NCBI RefSeq assembly: GCF_014692875.1
Contig: NZ_CP061171.1
Coordinates: 2,294,001 to 2,358,000, forward strand
Direction: 5' to 3'
Origin: Pedobacter riviphilus
GTDB taxonomy: Bacteria > Bacteroidota > Bacteroidia > Sphingobacteriales > Sphingobacteriaceae
DNA length: 64,000 nt
This document shows, in pieces, positions 54,874-63,622 of the stretch. The notes under the pieces are model-generated. The model made no database searches, was not told the origin of the DNA, and saw only the letters and a list, made by a program, of their open reading frames with translations. The position numbers and the translations under genes were made by a program. Position 1 is the first letter of the stretch. The number at the start of each line of letters is the position of its first letter.

Positions 54874-57105
54874 ATGAAAATATGGTGTGCGTTGTTGCCC
54901 GTCCCTTTCCCCTATTATTTATTTCCCAAGAAACATTTGGGTGTCGTTCTATCTGCATTAATTAGTAATTGGTTTCCACCAGTAAATCCCCCTGTAGATG
55001 CGACGTTTCGTAGCCGTAAAACGGTAGTTTCATGGTGTACTGATGTTTACCATAAACTTCTAACTGGAAGCCGTTATGCGTTTAAGATCTTAATTATCGC
55101 CTTTGTGATGATTGGATTTATGGCAAATGCCCAAACCAATGCACAGGAAACAGATATACGCGATATTTTGGAGAGTATAGCCGAAAACCTGCCTGATGAT
55201 TATGATATGACCGAGTTGGTTGATATATTAGAGAAATATCGTAAACATCCGATTAACCTCAATCGTACCTCGGTTGAAGAATTAAAAACTTTGGTTTTCC
55301 TTTCGCCCTTACAGATTGGTAATTTCTTTACACATATAAAGGAAAATGGTCTGCTTGCGGATGTACTGGAATTACAAAGCATTGCTGGCTTTGATATTAA
55401 AACAATTCAAACCCTGCTTCCATTCGTAACGCTAACCAATATCACTGAATATCAGCAGCTCAGTTTTAAAAATCTCGTGCATGCTGGCGAAAATGACCTG
55501 ATGATGCGTTTTGCACAAACTTTACAAAAACAGAGGGGGTATACTGATTTGCCAGGGAACAGGTATTTAGGCTCGCCAGAAAGATTTCAGATGCGCTACC
55601 GATATCAATATAGTTCAATTCTATCGACTGCCATAACTTTAGATAAAGATGCCGGAGAAAAATTTATCGGTAAGCCTTTCGATTTTTATTCAGGAAATAT
55701 CGCGCTATTCAAATTGGGTAAATTAAAAAAATTGGTAGTTGGCGATTATATACTGCAATTTGGCCAGGGCTTAACCTTATGGTCGGGTTTTTCCTATGGT
55801 AAAGGACCTGATGTAACCAGTGTAGCTAAAAAAGATTTAGGTTTAAGGCCTTACAATTCTACTAATGAATATTCCTTTTTTAGAGGCAGCGCTGCAACAG
55901 TTAATTTATTTAAGAATATAGACATTACTCCTTTTGTCTCGTTCCGCAATCTTGATGCTAGTCAAAAGTTAGATTCTGATGGAAACTTAATTCAGTTTAC
56001 AATTAATCAAACTGGGTTGCATAGAACACCTACAGAGATTAAGAATAAAGGTGTTTTGGCACAAAGTGTATTCGGAACTACAGTTCAATATACCAAAAAC
56101 GAATTTGCTGTTGGTGCCATAGCTTATCATACCAATTATAAGAATCGTTTTATTACGCAAACTGCAGCCTACGATCGGTATAGTTTCACAGGTAAATCAT
56201 TAACTAATTTGGGTTTATTTTATAATTATACCTATAATAACATGTACCTCTATGGCGAGGCAGCAAAAGGTTCAGGTGGTGGTTATGCTTACATTAATGG
56301 TGTACTCATTAGTTTGTCGCCAGCCGTTTCTGCGGCCTTAACCTATCGCAATTATGCTAAAGATTATCACAGTTTCTTTAATCAGGCAGTATCCGAATCG
56401 AGCGAAGCTGTAAATGAAAAAGGATTGTATGCGGGTTTAAATGTTAACCCAAATAAACAGTGGGCCTTTTCTTTCTACGGTGATTTTTTTCGGTTCCCCT
56501 GGTTAAAATATCGTGTTGATGAGCCCTCAAAAGGTTATGAAGTTTTAGCCCAAGCTGTTTATACACCAAGCAAAACCTTTAAAATTTTAGTTCGATTTAA
56601 ATCAGAAAACAAACAACAGAATACCGATCTGGATGTTCCTGTAAATTTCTTAGACCATGTAAAAAGAGAAGGTTACCGGGCAGAAGCAAACTGGCTATTG
56701 AATAAGAATTGGCACCTTCAAAACCGGCTAGAGGTTTCTCAATATATGAAAGGAAGTGCAAATAGGGAATTTGGCTATCTCATTTATCAGGATATAGATT
56801 ATTCGCCGATGTTTGCTAAGCTAACGGGCAATGTAAGGTTTGCCTATTTCAATACCCCGAGTTATAACAGCAGGATTTACGCGTATGAAGATGATGTTTT
56901 ATACAGTTTTGCTTTTGGAATGTATAACGGAAAAGGTTTAAGAACCTACCTCAACCTGAGATACAACATAGTTAAAAAACTAAATATTTGGATTCGATAT
57001 GGCTTATTCGTCTATAAAGACGTAGAAACAGTAGGGACTTATCTGGACGAAATTAAGGGTAATAAAAAATCGGAAGTTAAAATTCAAGTGCGCTATCAAT
57101 TTTAA
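54874..57105 (+). CDS. ComEA-like helix-hairpin-helix protein fused to an outer-membrane-type beta-barrel
   Basis: Up to 743 residues from the first ATG. The start is uncertain because residues 1-68 or so look unlike a signal, while YAFKILIIAFVMIGFMANAQ near 70-88 looks like one with no closer ATG. After it, two HhH motifs occur (about 112-178): LNRTSVEELKTLVFLSPLQIGNFFTHIKENGLLADVLELQSIAGFDIKTI, the ComEA pattern. The rest (about 190-743) is strand-rich and ends KVQVRYQF-like (VKIQVRYQF), a barrel-type C-terminal aromatic. comEC begins 3 bp later. I infer a role in DNA uptake at the outer membrane. Confidence 0.8.
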   Translation: MKIWCALLPVPFPYYLFPKKHLGVVLSALISNWFPPVNPPVDATFRSRKTVVSWCTDVYHKLLTGSRYAFKILIIAFVMIGFMANAQTNAQETDIRDILESIAENLPDDYDMTELVDILEKYRKHPINLNRTSVEELKTLVFLSPLQIGNFFTHIKENGLLADVLELQSIAGFDIKTIQTLLPFVTLTNITEYQQLSFKNLVHAGENDLMMRFAQTLQKQRGYTDLPGNRYLGSPERFQMRYRYQYSSILSTAITLDKDAGEKFIGKPFDFYSGNIALFKLGKLKKLVVGDYILQFGQGLTLWSGFSYGKGPDVTSVAKKDLGLRPYNSTNEYSFFRGSAATVNLFKNIDITPFVSFRNLDASQKLDSDGNLIQFTINQTGLHRTPTEIKNKGVLAQSVFGTTVQYTKNEFAVGAIAYHTNYKNRFITQTAAYDRYSFTGKSLTNLGLFYNYTYNNMYLYGEAAKGSGGGYAYINGVLISLSPAVSAALTYRNYAKDYHSFFNQAVSESSEAVNEKGLYAGLNVNPNKQWAFSFYGDFFRFPWLKYRVDEPSKGYEVLAQAVYTPSKTFKILVRFKSENKQQNTDLDVPVNFLDHVKREGYRAEANWLLNKNWHLQNRLEVSQYMKGSANREFGYLIYQDIDYSPMFAKLTGNVRFAYFNTPSYNSRIYAYEDDVLYSFAFGMYNGKGLRTYLNLRYNIVKKLNIWIRYGLFVYKDVETVGTYLDEIKGNKKSEVKIQVRYQF

Positions 57106-57108
57106 ACC

Positions 57109-59196
57109 ATGTTTAAGACCGAATATATTTTTGTCAGGATCCTGTTTCCTTTCATTTTAGGTATCTGTATTTTTTATTTCTTTCCAGCATTAGCATATAT
57201 TAAATGGTTGACTTTAATCCTATCCGTTATTTTACTAAGCATATTATTTTTAAATGTCACCTATAAAAGATTCAATGTATATCGTTACAAAGGTGCTGTT
57301 GGTATTTTAATTTATATACTTTTTTTCAGTCTTGGCGGTTTATTTTGCCTGCTCAATAACGAAAGTTTAAACCAAAATTACTTTGCAAAAGCCGGGTGCG
57401 ATTATTTAAAAGTTTGGGTTAATAATGAACCTCAGCAAAATAGCAATATTGTGCGCTTTAAAGCAAAGGTAGTAACCGGATACAATAAAAATAAGCAAAT
57501 GAGCTTATCGGGCCAAATGCTGCTTACTGTAAAATTAGACAGCCTAAAACCCATCAAACTAAAGTATGGCGACGAAATGATGATCTCGGTAAAATATACC
57601 GAAGTAGAACCTCCATATAATCCTGCAGAATTTGATTTTAAAGCTTGGTTGCGCAGTCAGAATATTTATCACCAGGGATTTATAAATCAGGATCATATCG
57701 TTAGTACCAAAAACAATATAGGTAATCGAGTGATAAAAACGGCTTTAAATATAAGAGAAAAGCAAGTAGCAAAATACAGAACCTTAATTAAAAGTGATGA
57801 AGCTTTTGCCATGGCCTCTACCCTTATTTTAGGCTACCGTGCCAATTTAAGTAAAGAAACTTTATCTGCGTACTCCAATACAGGAACCATTCATGCTTTA
57901 TCGGTGTCAGGTGCGCATGTAGCAATCATCTATGTCGTTTTAGATTTTATGTTCTTCTTTTTGAATAAAAATCGGGCATTAAGGATAATAAAACTACTAA
58001 TCGTCTGTACTTTGATTTGGGGATATGCCTTGCTAACCGGATTATCACCTTCTGTCGTTCGCTCAGCCATAATGATCAGTATTTTAATAACGGCTAAAGT
58101 TTTATCTAAGAAAACAAATAGTTATAATGTCTTGGCCTTTTCAGCATTTTGTCAACTCCTTTACAATCCAATTTTAATCTGGGATGTTGGATTTCAACTC
58201 TCCTACCTGACCGTGTTCGGATTAATTTATCTTCAACCTAAAATTTACAATCTTCTTTACACAGAACATCATTGGATAGATAAAATATGGAGTTTCATAT
58301 CCATGTCTTTAGCGGCACAAATTATCACCTTTCCATTAAGTATTTATTACTTCCATCAATTTCCACTTTATTTCCTTTTTGCGAATCTCTTCATCACCAT
58401 CCCATTAATATTAATGATGTATTCAGGGATTGTAGTATTAATCCCATCATTCCGATTTCTGGCTCCGGTTTTCGAATGGATAATAAATTTTACAAATGCT
58501 AGCTTAAAGTGGATTGCTGATTTACCATATGCCAGCCTTTCATCAATATGGATTAATTTGCCAGAATTTTCCTTATTGAGTCTCTCGTTAGGCTTGTTTA
58601 TTTACGCATTGACAAAATTTAATAAACAACTTTTGTTTTCTTCTTTACTTTTATTTGTTTGTTACCAACTTTTAATTGTACACGATGATCTAAAGATTTT
58701 TAACCAGCGGAAAATCATTTTCTTTTCTCTGAGAAAAAATTACGCAGCGGCATTTATTAATGGAAAAGAAGCTGTTTTAGTTTCAGATTTAAATATTGAA
58801 GATAAAAACTATGCCTTTTCTATTCAACCGGCATTAGCTCAATTACAGTTAAACAAGATATCTATTATTGATTTCAAAAAAGATACCGTTTTAGGGCAGT
58901 TTGTATTCAAGAACAACCAAATTGCCTTTTTTCAGTATAAGATACTATTGATTGATGAAAATCTAAATAATAAAAAGATAAACGGAGATGCCACTTTTTC
59001 GAGTATTTGGTTAAATGGAAATACTAAATTTAACTTAGCCAAAATAGATACTGCTATAAAATATAGAACAGCAATAATAGATGCCACCAATAAAGATTAT
59101 AAAATTCAGATCTTAAAGAAGTTTATGGAGAATAATGATATAGATGTACAGGTTTTAAAGAAAAATAAAGCATATTTGGTGCAACTAACCCAATAA
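57109..59196 (+). CDS. comEC: ComEC/Rec2-family DNA-uptake channel
   Basis: 695 residues. A DUF4131-like N-terminal region precedes the competence domain (about 210-500), with its family segment TGTIHALSVSGAHVAIIYVVLDF (about 260-282) and GLSPSVVRSAIM. Around ten helices are visible. The C-terminal part (about 545-695) is in the place of the usual metallo-beta-lactamase domain but has no HxHxDH motif. ComEC carries single-stranded DNA across the inner membrane in natural transformation. It starts 3 bp after the HhH/beta-barrel gene and ends 1 bp before the next gene, so these are likely one operon. Confidence 0.9.
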   Translation: MFKTEYIFVRILFPFILGICIFYFFPALAYIKWLTLILSVILLSILFLNVTYKRFNVYRYKGAVGILIYILFFSLGGLFCLLNNESLNQNYFAKAGCDYLKVWVNNEPQQNSNIVRFKAKVVTGYNKNKQMSLSGQMLLTVKLDSLKPIKLKYGDEMMISVKYTEVEPPYNPAEFDFKAWLRSQNIYHQGFINQDHIVSTKNNIGNRVIKTALNIREKQVAKYRTLIKSDEAFAMASTLILGYRANLSKETLSAYSNTGTIHALSVSGAHVAIIYVVLDFMFFFLNKNRALRIIKLLIVCTLIWGYALLTGLSPSVVRSAIMISILITAKVLSKKTNSYNVLAFSAFCQLLYNPILIWDVGFQLSYLTVFGLIYLQPKIYNLLYTEHHWIDKIWSFISMSLAAQIITFPLSIYYFHQFPLYFLFANLFITIPLILMMYSGIVVLIPSFRFLAPVFEWIINFTNASLKWIADLPYASLSSIWINLPEFSLLSLSLGLFIYALTKFNKQLLFSSLLLFVCYQLLIVHDDLKIFNQRKIIFFSLRKNYAAAFINGKEAVLVSDLNIEDKNYAFSIQPALAQLQLNKISIIDFKKDTVLGQFVFKNNQIAFFQYKILLIDENLNNKKINGDATFSSIWLNGNTKFNLAKIDTAIKYRTAIIDATNKDYKIQILKKFMENNDIDVQVLKKNKAYLVQLTQ

Positions 59197-59197
59197 C

Positions 59198-59975
59198 ATG
59201 GAAAATCTGGTTTTATATCAGGTTGCTGAACGAATAGCAACGATAACTATTAATAGGCCCGAAAAGAGAAATGCGCTAAACCCTCAACTTATTGCCGAAT
59301 TAACCTCCGCATTTATAAAAGCATCAGAAGATAGCCTGGTAAAAGTGGTTATATTAAATGCAAATGGTGATGCTTTTAGTGCTGGTGCCGATTTAGCATA
59401 TCTTCAGCAATTACAGCACAATACATTTGAAGAAAACGTAGCCGATTCTAATCATTTAAGAAAACTATTTACAACCATTTATTATTTACCAAAGGTGGTT
59501 ATTGCCCAAGTAGAAGGTCATGCCATTGCGGGTGGCTTTGGTTTAGCAACCATATGTGATATTGTTTTTGCTACCCCAGAAAGTAATTTTGGTTATACTG
59601 AAGTAAAAATAGGTTTTGTACCTGCAATAGTTTCTTGTTTTTTTAAAGCAAAAGGTGAGCGAATCCATAACCAAGGAAATTTTACTAACAGGCAAAACTT
59701 TCTCTGCCGAGCAGGCATTGAAATATAATTTGATAAATTTTGTAACAAATTCATCCGAAATTCATCAAAAAACAAGAGAATTTGCATTAAGTTTGTGTAC
59801 AGAAAGTTCGGGCAATTCATTAATGATTACCAAACAGCTGATTACCCAAACTGTTAACCCGAACTTAGAAAAGAGTTTGGAAACCGCGGTACAGATCAAT
59901 GCCATGGTAAGAGAAAGTGAAGATTTTAAAAAAGGAATTTCTTCGTTTTTGAAAAAAGAAAAAATTAATTGGTAA
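59198..59975 (+). pseudogene. Enoyl-CoA hydratase/isomerase, split by a one-base frameshift
   Basis: Crotonase fold: NRPEKRNALNPQL, GDAFSAGADLAYLQQL and AIAGGFGLATICDIVFATPESNFGYTEVKIGFVPAIVS contain the oxyanion-hole elements and the catalytic Glu of the E-x-K region. After VSCFF the frame fails and ends at 59728. Removing one T from the seven-T run at 59638-59644 restores SCFLKQKVSESITKEILLTGKTFSAEQALKYNLINFV to 59975, a normal 258-residue enzyme. Methylglutaconyl-CoA hydratase is a possible subgroup. It lies 1 bp after comEC. The sole insertion-type defect of the six. Confidence 0.87.
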
Positions 59976-59997
59976 ATAACTAAAACTGAAATAAAAC

Positions 59998-60645
59998 ATG
60001 TTTAAATCAATCAAAACCAGTGTTGTAGCTTTAATCTTGGTAAGTACTGCTATAATTGCCCATGCACAAAAGAAAATTGCTGAAGGTACTTTGGTATTTG
60101 CAGTAACGGCTAATGGTGCAACAACTGACATTAAAACTAAATTTAATGGTAGCTTAACCAAAATAGAAATTGAAAATGGCCCGGCCATGGTCAACATCAT
60201 TTCAAATACGGCAGATAAGACCGGATTATTATTGATTGATGTTCCAGTGGCTCAAAAACAATTCGCGGTAAAGGTGAGCAAAGCAGAAACAGAAGCACAA
60301 GAAGCTTTATTACCAAAATATTCTGACTATAAAGCAACTGGTGAAAAACAGACAATTGCTGGATTTAGTGCTGAAAAATACACCTACAAAGATGACAAAG
60401 GTGGAGCACATGAGTTATGGGCAACTAAAGATGTTGATATTGCTGCAATTACCAATGGTGGTTTCTTTAAAGGTTTAGGGGCACTTCCTGTAAAATATTC
60501 GGCAGTAATTAATGGTGTAAATTCAGACCTGGTTCTAAAATCTCTTTCTGAAGCTAAAGTAGGTGCCATTAACACTGAAATTCCTACTGGTTACGAAGTA
60601 GTAACTATGGACGAATTGAAAGCAATGCAAGGTGGTGGTGAATAA
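59998..60645 (+). CDS. Secreted DUF4412-like protein
   Basis: 215 residues with a signal peptide (MFKSIKTSVVALILVSTAIIAHAQ). The rest is strand-rich, for example GTLVFAVTANGATTDIKTKFNGSLTKIEIENGPAMVNIISNTADKTGLLLID, a layout seen in DUF4412 secreted proteins that look like lipid-carrier (LolA-like) folds. Function is uncertain. It lies 22 bp after the enoyl-CoA hydratase gene on the same strand and ends with a strong terminator. Complete. Confidence 0.75.
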   Translation: MFKSIKTSVVALILVSTAIIAHAQKKIAEGTLVFAVTANGATTDIKTKFNGSLTKIEIENGPAMVNIISNTADKTGLLLIDVPVAQKQFAVKVSKAETEAQEALLPKYSDYKATGEKQTIAGFSAEKYTYKDDKGGAHELWATKDVDIAAITNGGFFKGLGALPVKYSAVINGVNSDLVLKSLSEAKVGAINTEIPTGYEVVTMDELKAMQGGGE

Positions 60646-60668
60646 TTAACCAATTCCAGATAATTTAC

Positions 60669-60727
60669 AGCTTTTTAACTGCAGGCTTTTTATTTAAATT
60701 AGCCCGAAAGTTAAAAAGCTTTTTTTA
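60669..60727 (+). terminator. Long-stem rho-independent terminator
   Basis: A 12-bp perfect stem, AGCTTTTTAACT (60669-60680) with AGTTAAAAAGCT (60709-60720), with a 28-nt loop and seven T after it. It ends the comEC-to-DUF4412 transcript. Confidence 0.82.
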
Positions 60728-60743
60728 TGTCCAAAAAATATAT

Positions 60744-62912
60744 ATGATTAAAAGATTATTATTCAGGTTATCCATTGCTTGTATAGCACTTTGTTCGATA
60801 ATTGATGCAAAAGCTCAAAATATCAATTGGGCAAAAGACGGCAACTCCTACTACCAGATTGCAAATGGAGAAATTATTTCGGTTACTCTCCCTAAAAACG
60901 ACAGAAAAACAATTTTATCGAGGGCACTGTTAACGCCTGCCGGAAAAGATAATGCTATCGCAGTAAGAAGTTTTCAATTGTCTGATGATGGTACAAAGGC
61001 GTTGATTTATACCAATAGTAAAAAAGTTTGGCGTTACGAAACGCGTGGCGATTATTGGTTGGCTGATTTAACTGCTAACAAAATTACACAGATTGGAAAA
61101 GATAAACCAGCCTCATCTCTAATGTTCGCGAAATTATCGCCTGATGGCAGCAAGGTTGCTTATGTAAGTAAACACAACTTGTATGTAGAAAATATTGATG
61201 GAACTGGGGCAAAGGCCTTAACTACTGATGGTACAGAACGAATGATTAACGGTACTTTCGATTGGGTTTATGAAGAAGAATTTGATTGCCGTGATGGTTT
61301 TAGATGGAGTCCGGACGGAAAATCTATTGCTTATTGGCAGCTGGATGCAACAAAGATCAAAAATTTCTTAATGATCAATAATACAGATTCTATTTATCCA
61401 TATACCATCCCTGTAGAATATCCAAAGGTAGGAGAAAATCCGTCTGCTTGTAAAGTTGGTGTGGTTGATATTACAACAGCTAAAACAAACTGGCTAAATG
61501 TTCCTGGAGATAACATTCAGCACTATATTCCGCGTATGCAGTGGGTGCCTAACAGCAATGATATTATTTTACAACAACTTAACCGCGAGCAAAACGAAAG
61601 TATAGTATTTATTTGTAATGCAGCTACAGGATCGGCAAAAGCCGTTTATACCGAAAAAGCTAAAGCCTGGATTGACGCACAGGATGAGTGGAAATGGTTA
61701 AATGATAATAAAGAGTTTACAATTGTATCGGATAAGGATGGATGGAACCACCTGTATAGAATCAGTTTAGATGGAAAAAAAGAAACCTTGGTTACAAAAG
61801 GCAACTATGATGTGATTGATGTAAAATTGATCGATGTAAAAAATAACTTGGTTTATTTTCTGGCCTCACCAACAAATGCTACTCAGAAGTATCTTTTCAA
61901 AACTAAATTAGATGGCAAAGGTAAATTAGAACAGGTTACACCTTCTGTTTTACCAGGAACGCACAATTACGATATTTCACCTAATGCTGCCTTTGCACGC
62001 CATTCGTATAACAGTTCGCTGGTTGAGCCAATTAAGGAATGGATGAACTTTACTACGGGGAACCCATTTACAATGGATGGAAGTATTACTACACAATTAG
62101 CTAAGCAAACGTCAACTAAAAACAAAGTTGAGTTTTTTAAAGTAACTACTGAAGATGGTATTGAAATGGGTGGCTGGATGAAAAAGCCAGATAACTTTAA
62201 TCCAGATAAGAAATACCCTGTACTATTTTATGTTTATGGTGAACCTGCTTCAGCTACGGCATTAGACACTTATGGTGCCGGGAGAAACCATTTATATGCC
62301 GGTGATATGGCCAAAGATGGTTATATCTATATTTCAATGGATAATAGAGGCGCACCTCTTCCAAAAGGAAGCACATGGCGTAAAAGTATTTATAAAAATA
62401 TCGGTGTAATCAATATCCGCGATCAGGCTATGGCCGCTAAAAAATTATTGGCTACCCATACTTATATGGATAAAGACCGAGTAGCTGTTTGGGGCTGGAG
62501 TGGAGGCGGTTCTTCTACATTGAACCTGATGTTCCAATATCCTGAAATTTATAAAACAGGTATTGCAATTGCAGCTGTTGGCAATCAATTAACTTATGAT
62601 AATGTTTACCAGGAACGTTATATGGGTACACCTTTTCCAAGTAAAGAGGCTTATATTAAAGGCTCTCCCATTACTTATGCTAAAAACTTAAAAGGTAATT
62701 TATTATATATCCATGGTACAGGCGACGATAATGTACATTATCAAAATGCCGAAATGTTGATTAACGAGCTAATCAAAAACGAAAAGGTTTTTCAATTGAT
62801 GAGTTATCCAAACCGTACCCACAGTATCTCTGAGGGCGAAGGAACCGGTAAACATTTATCCTTAACTTATACTAAGTTTTTAAAAGAAAATTGCCCTCCA
62901 GGAGCAAGATAA
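60744..62912 (+). CDS. Dipeptidyl peptidase IV (S9 family)
   Basis: 722 residues. A signal peptide precedes a beta-propeller (about 25-470) with the DPP4 Glu motif VYEEEFDCRDGFRWSPDG (about 176-193). The alpha/beta-hydrolase domain (about 470-722) has the catalytic Ser in VWGWSGGGSST (S586), Asp in GTGDDNVHYQN and His in NRTHSISEG. Removes X-Pro dipeptides from the N-terminus of peptides, probably in the periplasm, for peptide use. Not in an operon; the terminator upstream and another downstream isolate it. Confidence 0.95.
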   Translation: MIKRLLFRLSIACIALCSIIDAKAQNINWAKDGNSYYQIANGEIISVTLPKNDRKTILSRALLTPAGKDNAIAVRSFQLSDDGTKALIYTNSKKVWRYETRGDYWLADLTANKITQIGKDKPASSLMFAKLSPDGSKVAYVSKHNLYVENIDGTGAKALTTDGTERMINGTFDWVYEEEFDCRDGFRWSPDGKSIAYWQLDATKIKNFLMINNTDSIYPYTIPVEYPKVGENPSACKVGVVDITTAKTNWLNVPGDNIQHYIPRMQWVPNSNDIILQQLNREQNESIVFICNAATGSAKAVYTEKAKAWIDAQDEWKWLNDNKEFTIVSDKDGWNHLYRISLDGKKETLVTKGNYDVIDVKLIDVKNNLVYFLASPTNATQKYLFKTKLDGKGKLEQVTPSVLPGTHNYDISPNAAFARHSYNSSLVEPIKEWMNFTTGNPFTMDGSITTQLAKQTSTKNKVEFFKVTTEDGIEMGGWMKKPDNFNPDKKYPVLFYVYGEPASATALDTYGAGRNHLYAGDMAKDGYIYISMDNRGAPLPKGSTWRKSIYKNIGVINIRDQAMAAKKLLATHTYMDKDRVAVWGWSGGGSSTLNLMFQYPEIYKTGIAIAAVGNQLTYDNVYQERYMGTPFPSKEAYIKGSPITYAKNLKGNLLYIHGTGDDNVHYQNAEMLINELIKNEKVFQLMSYPNRTHSISEGEGTGKHLSLTYTKFLKENCPPGAR

Positions 62913-62918
62913 AAAATT

Positions 62919-62947
62919 AAAAGCAGCTTTCGGGCTGCTTTTTTTAT
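62919..62947 (+). terminator. Rho-independent terminator
   Basis: AAAAGCAGC and GCTGCTTTTTT flank TTTCGG seven bases after the peptidase stop. Confidence 0.87.
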
Positions 62948-63074
62948 GCGATAAACCTTGGATGAACATAGTTATTAGAATTACAATCCCGAAATTCTAT
63001 TTGTTTTATTATAAAAGCCACTTTAATTAAGCATTAATGTTAAGATTTTTTTTTAAATTTAATCTCAACAATTA

Positions 63075-63608
63075 ATGCTTTCAATAATGCCAGCTACATA
63101 CGATCATTTAAAACTTATTATTCAGCGCTTTGATACACATATTAATAGTGCAAATACAAAAGGTGCTTTTTTGCTGGCGTTCAACACCTTTCTTTGCGGG
63201 GCAATACTTTCTAATCAAAATGCCTTGAGTAAATTGGTAGGTATAAATATTCAACCGAAATTGAAAATAGGTTTATTACTTCTTTTTGTTTTAGGAATTG
63301 TATGCTTGGTAATAGTACTCCTAGCTATTTACCCATTTCTTCATTCAGGAAACTCATCTAAGGACAGCTATCACTCCCATATTTATTTTGGATCTATTGC
63401 CGAATTTGATTCGCCTGGAAAATATGCAGAAAGTATTAGTAAACAAAAAGAATCAGAAAGTTACTATGACCTTTCAATACAAATATTTTACATAGCAATA
63501 GCATTAAAGAAAAAATATAAATATCTTGAATATGCCACAAAGATTATATTCTTACAACTAGCTGTGCTTAGCACATTGGTTTCCTTTATCATACTAGATA
63601 ACCTGTAA
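63075..63608 (+). CDS. Pycsar-type effector membrane protein (PycTM/DUF5706 family)
   Basis: 177 residues. An N-terminal FDTHINSANTKGAFLLAFNTFLCGAIL (about 18-44) is the PycTM/DUF5706 opening, a second helix (about 66-90) follows, and the C-terminal YYDLSIQIFYIAIALKKKYKYLEYATKIIFLQLAVLSTLVSFIIL ends with a third. In Pycsar systems such proteins are gated by cyclic UMP or CMP and disrupt the membrane during phage attack. The partner cyclase gene is not in the window. Start is either ATG 63075 or 63087 (MPATYDH). Other roles for the family are possible, and no immune island surrounds it. Confidence 0.78.
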   Translation: MLSIMPATYDHLKLIIQRFDTHINSANTKGAFLLAFNTFLCGAILSNQNALSKLVGINIQPKLKIGLLLLFVLGIVCLVIVLLAIYPFLHSGNSSKDSYHSHIYFGSIAEFDSPGKYAESISKQKESESYYDLSIQIFYIAIALKKKYKYLEYATKIIFLQLAVLSTLVSFIILDNL

Positions 63609-63622
63609 CTTATTCTCTTTAC

